Below, piece after piece: positions 1-4,104 of a DNA stretch of 5,225 nt (its first letter is position 1; each line of letters opens with the position of its first letter). Under the pieces are notes generated by a model. It did no database searches. It saw only the letters and a list, made by a program, of their open reading frames with translations, and was not told the origin of the DNA. The stretch is from an uncultured Lachnospiraceae bacterium (lineage in GTDB: Bacteria > Bacillota > Clostridia > Lachnospirales > Lachnospiraceae): positions 1 through 5,225 of the forward strand of contig CACZRA010000123.1 in the NCBI GenBank assembly GCA_902783395.1, in the 5' to 3' direction. Position numbers and translations under genes: made by a program.

Positions 1-348
1 GACAGCCATTCCGTTCTCAACCTTAAGCTCAAGCCGCTTTACCCCCGCCCCCGTCAGTATATCCAGCGTAGTCTTGTCGGTCAGAGAGTGGTCGTAGACG
101 TACTTTCCCACGCATCTTATCCCGTTTCCGCACATCGCGCCCTTAGAGCCGTCTGAGTTGTACATCTCCATCTCAAAGTCTGCCCCGTCAACAGGGTTGA
201 TAAATATAAGTCCGTCCGAACCGATGCCCGTATGCCTGTCAGAGAGCCTTTCTGCAAGCCGGGGCTTATCCTCGTCATTAATATACTCCGTTCCGGTGTA
301 GACGTAGATGTAATCATTTCCACACCCATGCATCTTGGTAAACTTCAT
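1..348 (-). CDS. dapF: Diaminopimelate epimerase, N-terminal 116 codons (cut by left window edge)
   Basis: Interconverts LL- and meso-diaminopimelate in the cytoplasm, the penultimate step of lysine synthesis and the source of meso-DAP for peptidoglycan. The visible 116 residues show the family N-terminus: KMHGCGNDYIYV at residues 5-16, TGIGSDGL at 40-47, the MYNSDGS substrate loop at 62-68, and MCGNGIRC at 72-79. Cys73 is the first of the two catalytic cysteines; the second lies beyond the window. Family members have about 275-280 residues, so roughly 40% is present. The start at 348 is supported by a strong Shine-Dalgarno sequence (GGGAGGAA, 360-353) and by the canonical MKFTKMHG-type beginning. 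It lies 54 bp downstream of the SGNH-like gene on the same strand, with a hairpin between, so it may be read from the same transcript or from a promoter not evident here. The product call is very secure. Confidence 0.96.
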   Translation of the reverse strand, partial: MKFTKMHGCGNDYIYVYTGTEYINDEDKPRLAERLSDRHTGIGSDGLIFINPVDGADFEMEMYNSDGSKGAMCGNGIRCVGKYVYDHSLTDKTTLDILTGAGVKRLELKVENGMAV

Positions 349-369
349 TGCATTCCTCCCGTTGCCGAC

Positions 370-400
370 CCGTACGGACGCACTCACAGCGCCCGTACGG
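370..400 (-). other. 12-bp hairpin between SGNH-like gene and dapF
   Basis: Arms 370-381 and 389-400 pair over 12 positions around a 7-nt loop (382-388); the only imperfection, A378/C392, becomes a U-G wobble in minus-strand RNA. It begins 2 nt after the SGNH-like stop codon and ends 9 nt before the dapF Shine-Dalgarno. No U-run follows in either direction, so it is not a standard intrinsic terminator. It may protect or process the mRNA 3' end, or weakly reduce read-through into dapF. Confidence 0.6.
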
Positions 401-402
401 CC

Positions 403-1506
403 TTATTCTTCGTCAAAGGTCCTGTTTATCGTATCGGCATATGTATTGACAGGAAGGTCATAATTCACAGCCTGATCATTAAGTATCTGCATCAGGTTGG
501 AAACGTTGTCCTTAGTCACATACATGCCGAAGCCCTCATCCAGGAGCTGATCTTCCGTCTTTCCGTTATAGACGGTGTCTATGATCCTGTCTCCTACCGC
601 AGGACAGTAATGCGACGTCTCATAGTAATTCGAATAATCAAGCGTAATGTCATTAAAGCCTGAAAAATTCCAATACGGAGTAATATCCGCCAGTTCCTCC
701 AGAAATACCAGATAACCGTTATCCATAGCCTTGGCATAGGTCATGGCATGCATCGGATTGGTAAACACTCTGAGATTAATATTATATTCATCGCAAAGAT
801 CAACTATCTTCTTTATATCATCCAGCGACTGCTCTCTGGGATAATAATAATCAGACCACCACGCCTTCGCACCTTCGTAATTAAAGGCCGGAGGGATGTC
901 AAGATTCTCGGTTCCCGTATCAAGGAGCCTCATAAGATAATCCGGATCATTGTCCTTTTTCTTTTCCCTGTGCTCCTCCATGACCTCTATGGACTGAGAA
1001 AGCGTTATAAGATCAAAATATCTCAAAAAGAACCCGGCCTTATCCGTCAGCGTACCGTCCCATGGGAAAGGAAGGCGGTAGAGCTGGTTCTGGTGGAAGT
1101 CCGGATCGACAAAATAAGAGATATCATCAAGACCTACTGTCACGTTCTTAGGGATGATCCCGCGCTCTATCATGTCCTTCAGATTTTCATAGTGCTCAGC
1201 GGGCGTCCCTTCGGAGTACATCATGTCATAGTAGGTGCCGTCATTCATTTTTTCCACATCAATGAAGCCTACCCTCGACGAGCCGAAAAGGAAGGAATCA
1301 TATTTATCCGGATGATTCAGGACATTGTGCATCTTCAGGTAGTTCTTGTTAGGCTCCACGCCGTTGTTTCTCGGCGCGGAAGCGTGGAAGACGTTAAACG
1401 GGTCCACTACGACCGAGAACGGGATGAAGATAACACCCAGTATCATCGCAAACACTATGCATTTTATAATAAATTTTCTTAACATATTTATATCAGCGTC
1501 ACTCAT
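403..1506 (-). CDS. Membrane-anchored SGNH/GDSL hydrolase-like protein, presumed partner of the MBOAT acyltransferase
   Basis: The 367-residue product has one N-terminal hydrophobic segment (about residues 12-34) and a large domain predicted to lie outside the membrane. LFGSSR at 73-78 matches SGNH block I (GDS-like, probable nucleophile Ser77), GLDDISYF at 125-132 is a middle conserved block, FTNPMH at 248-253 follows a predicted strand, and ETSHYCPAVGD at 296-306 matches the C-terminal block with His299; the usual Asp three residues before the His is Glu296. This layout resembles the AlgJ/AlgX, PatB and DltD-type partners that act with MBOAT proteins, and the MBOAT gene lies 61 bp upstream. 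The inferred role is transfer or removal of acyl groups on an extracellular glycan; the substrate is unknown. The start is uncertain: the ATG at 1506 lies in a hairpin and has no clear Shine-Dalgarno, and the ATG at 1485 (residue 8) also fits the membrane anchor. Confidence 0.75.
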   Translation of the reverse strand: MSDADINMLRKFIIKCIVFAMILGVIFIPFSVVVDPFNVFHASAPRNNGVEPNKNYLKMHNVLNHPDKYDSFLFGSSRVGFIDVEKMNDGTYYDMMYSEGTPAEHYENLKDMIERGIIPKNVTVGLDDISYFVDPDFHQNQLYRLPFPWDGTLTDKAGFFLRYFDLITLSQSIEVMEEHREKKKDNDPDYLMRLLDTGTENLDIPPAFNYEGAKAWWSDYYYPREQSLDDIKKIVDLCDEYNINLRVFTNPMHAMTYAKAMDNGYLVFLEELADITPYWNFSGFNDITLDYSNYYETSHYCPAVGDRIIDTVYNGKTEDQLLDEGFGMYVTKDNVSNLMQILNDQAVNYDLPVNTYADTINRTFDEE

Positions 1507-1550
1507 GGATGCTCAGATATCCGGGCAAGCCCGGAATCTGAGCTTCCATG
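1504..1550 (-). other. 22-bp imperfect hairpin covering the SGNH-like gene start codon
   Basis: Arms 1504-1526 and 1529-1550 pair along 22 positions with one mismatch (1510/1544) and one bulged base (1519); the tip is CCGGGC-AA-GCCCGG. It lies between the MBOAT stop (1568) and the SGNH-like gene, and its foot includes the ATG at 1506-1504, which pairs with the CAT of CCATGG. No U-run follows, so it is not a typical intrinsic terminator. It could limit translation of the SGNH-like gene or protect the upstream mRNA, or it may be one copy of a dispersed palindrome. Confidence 0.75.
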
Positions 1551-1567
1551 GTGACAGGGCTTTATCA

Positions 1568-3034
1568 CTAAAATTGAAAATAGATAAACTCCTGGTGCTG
1601 GCCTCCATTCAATGTCAGCACTATCACAAATACCGTCAGCGCTGTATATATTATCCATCTCGGAACAAGCGGCAGCTTTCCGAACAGTTCGAATATATCA
1701 TGCTTAAGTCCTACAAAATCAACTATCATAAGCACCGCGATAAGCGACAGTATCCAGGCCAACTTATATCCGTCAAGCTGCATATTGTTCAGCATCATGA
1801 TATATGAGCCCGCGATATGTCCGAGCCCCCTCGGCATATGCGACGCTATGTATATTGCATCCGATGTGTTATTCGCCCTGAAAAAGCTCCAGGCAAAGGA
1901 GACCATGCCGAAGGTGAGTATCCCGTGTCCTATGTTCCATGGAACGCTCCTTACAATATCCCTCTCCTTCTTCCCTCTGTTTTCCTTCCTGGAAAGATGC
2001 TTATGGCAGAAATCCTCCACGACCTGATATATCCCGTGCAGACCGCCCCACATAACAAAGGACCAGTCCGCTCCGTGCCAGAGTCCGGAAAGAAGCATGG
2101 TTAACATAAGATTAACATAGTGTCTTACCTCTGACACTCTGCTCCCTCCCAAAGGGATATATACATAGTCCCGGAACCACGAAGAAAGCGATATATGCCA
2201 TCTGGTCCAGAACTCCTTGTCGGATCTCGAATAATACGGACTTTTGAAATTGTCCCTGCAGCGGATCCCCAGAAGCTTTGCCGTTCCCATAGCTATGTCG
2301 GAATATCCCGAGAAATCGCAATATATCTGGAAGGTATAAAAAACAGTAGCCGTTATCAACGTCAGCCCGAAATATGCCCTTGCATTATCAAAAACAAAAT
2401 CCGCATATCTCGCCAGAGTATCAGCCACTATGAGCTTCTTGAAAAAGCCCCACAGCATCTGCCTCAGCCCTGTCGACGCCTCATCATAATCAAAGGCCGG
2501 AGGCTCATTGATAAATGGAAGTATATCATCCGCTCTGTTTATAGGCCCCGACATAACGGTAGGGAAAAATGCCACAAAAGCTGTATACTTCAGGATATTC
2601 TTCTCCGCATGTATCTTTCCCCTGTATACATCCACCACATAGCCTATCGCCGTAAAACTGTAGAAGGATATACCTAACGGCATGGCAAGCTTGAGAGTGG
2701 AAGGACTGAAGCCGATCGAGACAAGGGAACAAATGGAGGATATCGTATCAAGTACAAAATCAGCGTATTTAAAAAAGCCGAGGAGTCCGATTACGACCAC
2801 AACTGACAGGATGAGATATTTCTTCATTCCGCCCCGCTCTTCGATAAATCTTCCGGCCGCATAAGTAACAAGCGCCACGGCAAAAAGCAGCAAAATAAAA
2901 ACAGGACCGCCGTACATGTAGAAGACTATATCCGCAATGAGCAGCACTATATAACGAAGCTTCGCAGGCACTGCCCAATAGATCAGGAAGATAACGGGCA
3001 GGAAAAAAGCAAATGTTATAGAAGTAAAAAGCAT
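1568..3034 (-). CDS. MBOAT family O-acyltransferase (AlgI/PatA-like)
   Basis: Integral membrane protein of 488 residues, expected to take an acyl group from a cytoplasmic donor and present it across the membrane for O-acylation of an envelope polysaccharide. It shows the AlgI-type series: N-terminal hydrophobic hairpin (MLFTSITFAFFLPVIFLIYW, 1-20), MPLGISFYSF at 118-127, FFPTVMSGPI at 156-165, YCDFSGYSDIAMG at 238-250, FWTRWHISLSSWFRDYVYIP at 275-294, and LSGLWHGADW at 315-324. His320 in WHGA is the expected catalytic His, with His280 in the second conserved motif. The C-terminus EFIYFQF is also typical, so the protein looks complete. The start fits the family N-terminus although the nearest Shine-Dalgarno-like sequence (AAAGGA, 3054-3049) is 14 nt away. 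The SGNH-like partner follows on the same strand. The family is certain; the glycan or other acceptor cannot be told. Confidence 0.93.
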   Translation of the reverse strand: MLFTSITFAFFLPVIFLIYWAVPAKLRYIVLLIADIVFYMYGGPVFILLLFAVALVTYAAGRFIEERGGMKKYLILSVVVVIGLLGFFKYADFVLDTISSICSLVSIGFSPSTLKLAMPLGISFYSFTAIGYVVDVYRGKIHAEKNILKYTAFVAFFPTVMSGPINRADDILPFINEPPAFDYDEASTGLRQMLWGFFKKLIVADTLARYADFVFDNARAYFGLTLITATVFYTFQIYCDFSGYSDIAMGTAKLLGIRCRDNFKSPYYSRSDKEFWTRWHISLSSWFRDYVYIPLGGSRVSEVRHYVNLMLTMLLSGLWHGADWSFVMWGGLHGIYQVVEDFCHKHLSRKENRGKKERDIVRSVPWNIGHGILTFGMVSFAWSFFRANNTSDAIYIASHMPRGLGHIAGSYIMMLNNMQLDGYKLAWILSLIAVLMIVDFVGLKHDIFELFGKLPLVPRWIIYTALTVFVIVLTLNGGQHQEFIYFQF

Positions 3035-3062
3035 TTATATGTTTTCAATCCTTTATATCCTA

Positions 3063-3091
3063 TTGACATAGTATAGATTGAGTCGTATACT
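3063..3091 (+). promoter_or_regulatory. Sigma-70/sigma-A type promoter for the Rrf2 gene
   Basis: TTGACA at 3063-3068 and TATACT at 3086-3091 are separated by exactly 17 bp. The -35 matches consensus fully and the -10 at five of six positions. The predicted start point is near 3097-3098, giving a leader of about 150 nt before the regulator ATG at 3247. Confidence 0.8.
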
Positions 3092-3093
3092 AT
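3068..3093. promoter_or_regulatory. Dyad ATAGTATA-N10-TATACTAT, candidate operator in the rrf2 promoter
   Basis: Perfect 8-bp inverted arms (3068-3075 and 3086-3093) around a 10-bp spacer. The right arm contains the whole -10 box and the left arm touches the end of the -35 box, so a bound protein would block the promoter. Dyads of about 25 bp that begin with ATA and end with TAT are seen for Rrf2-family sites such as IscR type 1, so autoregulation by the downstream gene is a reasonable inference. Part of the symmetry arises because the -10 box TATACT is itself in the arm. Confidence 0.55.
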
Positions 3094-3101
3094 ATGTAGG
3101 T

Positions 3102-3129
3102 ATTATACCATAAACATTGGTAGGAACAA
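3102..3129 (-). promoter_or_regulatory. Likely extended -10 promoter for the MBOAT gene
   Basis: On the minus strand, TGGTATAAT (3110-3102) is a perfect extended -10 element. A weak -35 candidate, TTGTTC (3129-3124), lies 16 bp upstream and matches only TTG. The start point would be near 3095, about 60 nt before the MBOAT ATG. The -10 partly overlaps the first leader repeat and the TACCA-N7-TGGTA dyad. Confidence 0.45.
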
Positions 3130-3157
3130 AACTATCTCCCGTAGTTACAGCAGGAGC
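3104..3157 (+). repeat. 54-bp leader direct repeat, copy 1
   Basis: Identical to 3186-3239 at 52 of 54 positions, offset 82 bp; the differences are T3117/C3199 and T3146/C3228, both T/C transitions. It contains dyad TACCA-N7-TGGTA (3106-3122), dyad AACTA-N7-TAGTT (3130-3146) and a GGAG ribosome binding site (3153-3156). Confidence 0.95.
3106..3122. promoter_or_regulatory. Dyad TACCA-N7-TGGTA in repeat copy 1, candidate operator
   Basis: Five-bp inverted arms around a 7-bp spacer. Both arms are conserved in copy 2 (3188-3204), while one of the two copy differences falls in the spacer. It overlaps the probable MBOAT -10 box, so a protein bound here could control that promoter. It may equally act as an RNA structure in the rrf2 leader. 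The binding protein is unknown. Confidence 0.4.
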
Positions 3158-3158
3158 C

Positions 3159-3184
3159 CAAAACATGCCAAAGGGCATGTTTTG
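3159..3184 (+). other. 11-bp perfect hairpin between the two leader repeats
   Basis: Arms CAAAACATGCC (3159-3169) and GGCATGTTTTG (3174-3184) pair perfectly around a 4-nt loop. The stem starts 2 nt after repeat copy 1 and ends 2 nt before copy 2. A TTTT run (3180-3183) lies within the descending arm, which is short for an intrinsic terminator, but the form is compatible with a weak attenuator in the rrf2 leader. Confidence 0.75.
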
Positions 3185-3185
3185 A
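3165..3185 (+). CDS. Possible six-codon leader mini-ORF (MPKGMF)
   Basis: ATG at 3165 follows GGAG (3153-3156) with an 8-nt spacer, the same arrangement as the real rrf2 start 82 bp downstream. It reads M-P-K-G-M-F and stops with TGA at 3183-3185, directly before repeat copy 2. The mini-ORF lies inside the hairpin, so a ribosome translating it would open the stem. Translation is unproven. The ribosome binding site exists because it is part of the duplicated repeat, so the ORF could be a by-product of duplication. Confidence 0.35.
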   Translation: MPKGMF

Positions 3186-3239
3186 TATACCATAAACACT
3201 GGTAGGAACAAAACTATCTCCCGTAGTCACAGCAGGAGC
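3186..3239 (+). repeat. 54-bp leader direct repeat, copy 2
   Basis: Second copy of the 3104-3157 repeat. Its GGAG (3235-3238) is the ribosome binding site of the Rrf2 gene. TACCA-N7-TGGTA is kept (3188-3204); the second dyad loses its outermost pair through C3228 (AACTA-N7-TAGTC, 3212-3228). Confidence 0.95.
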
Positions 3240-3246
3240 GGAATAT

Positions 3247-3648
3247 ATGAAGATCTCAACCAAGGGGACATACGCGATAAAGGTCATGCTTGACCTCGCT
3301 TTACACAATACCGGCGAGAATATCAACGTAAAAAAGATCGCCGAAAGACAGGAAATATCAGAAAAATATCTGGAACAGATCATTTCAATATTAAACAAGG
3401 CAGGTTTCGTAAGATCGATCCGCGGTGCCCAGGGAGGCTACAGACTTTCGAAGACTCCGGATCAGTACACGGTAGGCGATATACTGCGTGTCACGGAGGG
3501 GCCTCTTGAACCGGTCGCCCCCGGCGAATCTCCGTTAAGCGTGTGGAGAAAGATCAAGGAGGCCATCGATAATGTAGTCGATAATGTGACACTTCAGGAT
3601 CTTGTCGATGAAGAAAACGCCCGACTGGGCGGTGATTACATTATATGA
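3247..3648 (+). CDS. Rrf2 family transcriptional regulator, cysteine-free (CymR-like type)
   Basis: DNA-binding regulator of 133 residues. The MKISTKGTYAIKVMLDLA start is the family signature. The winged helix-turn-helix covers about residues 1-68, with IAERQEISEKYLEQIISIL (31-49) spanning the recognition helix region and SIRGAQGGYRLS (57-68) forming the wing; VGDILRVTEGPLEPV (76-90) leads to the dimer helix. IscR and NsrR bind an iron-sulfur cluster through three cysteines at about residues 90-106; this protein has no cysteine at all, so it cannot bind a cluster that way. In this it resembles CymR, the Bacillus and Staphylococcus regulator of cysteine metabolism, but orthology is not shown. 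The start is fixed by GGAG (3235-3238), 8 nt upstream. It has its own promoter and a duplicated leader, is divergent from the MBOAT gene and convergent with the LspA-like gene. Confidence 0.93.
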   Translation: MKISTKGTYAIKVMLDLALHNTGENINVKKIAERQEISEKYLEQIISILNKAGFVRSIRGAQGGYRLSKTPDQYTVGDILRVTEGPLEPVAPGESPLSVWRKIKEAIDNVVDNVTLQDLVDEENARLGGDYII

Positions 3649-3670
3649 TGCAGCATCTTCCCTCTGCGGC

Positions 3671-4093
3671 TTATTCCGTCAGAGCAGGCTCTCCGGATAC
3701 CGGGGTATTCCCGGAATCATCCAGCATATATTCTACGCTGCCTATCCCCGCGCCAAGAAAGATTGCCAGATCAGAGATATTACAATAATATTTATTTCCC
3801 ATTGGAATATAATCAACGACATAGCCCCGGATCAGACGGTCCGCGGTGTTTGATAATGCCCCGCCGAGTATCATTGCCATAGGAAGCTTCAGCTTCCCGG
3901 GAGCCGCTGCCAGGGCGATCGCCATCACCCCCGTCAGTGCCGCACTGACAATGGAAACGGCTTCGGGGAACCGGTCCATTTTATTTCCCGCAAAGCCGTA
4001 ATTTTTGACAGGCGGTTCCTTTATGAATCCCTTTACCGCCGTATCCGAAAGAGCCAGAAAACCTGCCAGCAGGAATGCGTCCTTATTCCGCAT
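3671..4093 (-). CDS. Divergent signal peptidase II (LspA)-family protein
   Basis: Membrane protein of 140 residues with about four hydrophobic segments (near 6-18, 44-64, 70-82, 106-123). LspA is an aspartyl protease that removes prolipoprotein signal peptides. The family blocks can be traced: D17-T-A-V-K21 corresponds to the DxxxK motif, KNYGFAGN (30-37) to the N-x-G block, GGALSNTADR (77-86) to the NxxDR block with Asp85, VVDYI (92-96), and CNISDLAIFLGAG (104-116) to the FNxAD block with Asp108. Both expected catalytic Asp residues are present. It differs from typical LspA by short length (usually about 150-165), CNISD in place of FNxAD and FAGN in place of GAAF, and ends in a polar tail. 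It may be an active variant or a specialised paralogue. The ATG at 4093 has AGGAG at 4106-4102, 8 nt upstream, overlapping the ClpX-like stop codon, so the two genes are probably translationally coupled. Confidence 0.78.
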   Translation of the reverse strand: MRNKDAFLLAGFLALSDTAVKGFIKEPPVKNYGFAGNKMDRFPEAVSIVSAALTGVMAIALAAAPGKLKLPMAMILGGALSNTADRLIRGYVVDYIPMGNKYYCNISDLAIFLGAGIGSVEYMLDDSGNTPVSGEPALTE

Positions 4094-4104
4094 ATCCTCC
4101 GCTC

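Noticed and set aside
748..1482. Plus-strand open frame of 244 codons opposite the SGNH-like gene
   Set aside because: Antisense to a gene with recognisable motifs; its translation shows no family features and there is no credible ribosome binding site.
2195..2677. Plus-strand open frame of 160 codons opposite the MBOAT gene
   Set aside because: Antisense shadow of a conserved membrane protein gene, with no recognisable domain.
3159..3184. Strong intrinsic terminator before the Rrf2 gene
   Set aside because: The stem is AT-rich at its base and the T-run is only four bases and lies inside the stem; at most a weak attenuator.
3104..3239. CRISPR array
   Set aside because: There are only two 54-bp repeats with a 28-bp spacer, they carry a ribosome binding site, and no cas genes are present.
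3247..3648. Calling the regulator IscR or NsrR
   Set aside because: The three cluster-binding cysteines are absent; the protein has no cysteine.
3700..3714. CCGGG-N5-CCCGG hairpin near the end of the LspA-like gene as a shared terminator
   Set aside because: It lies inside coding sequence, has only 5 bp and no U-run; no clear terminator is visible in the 22-bp convergent gap (3649-3670) either.
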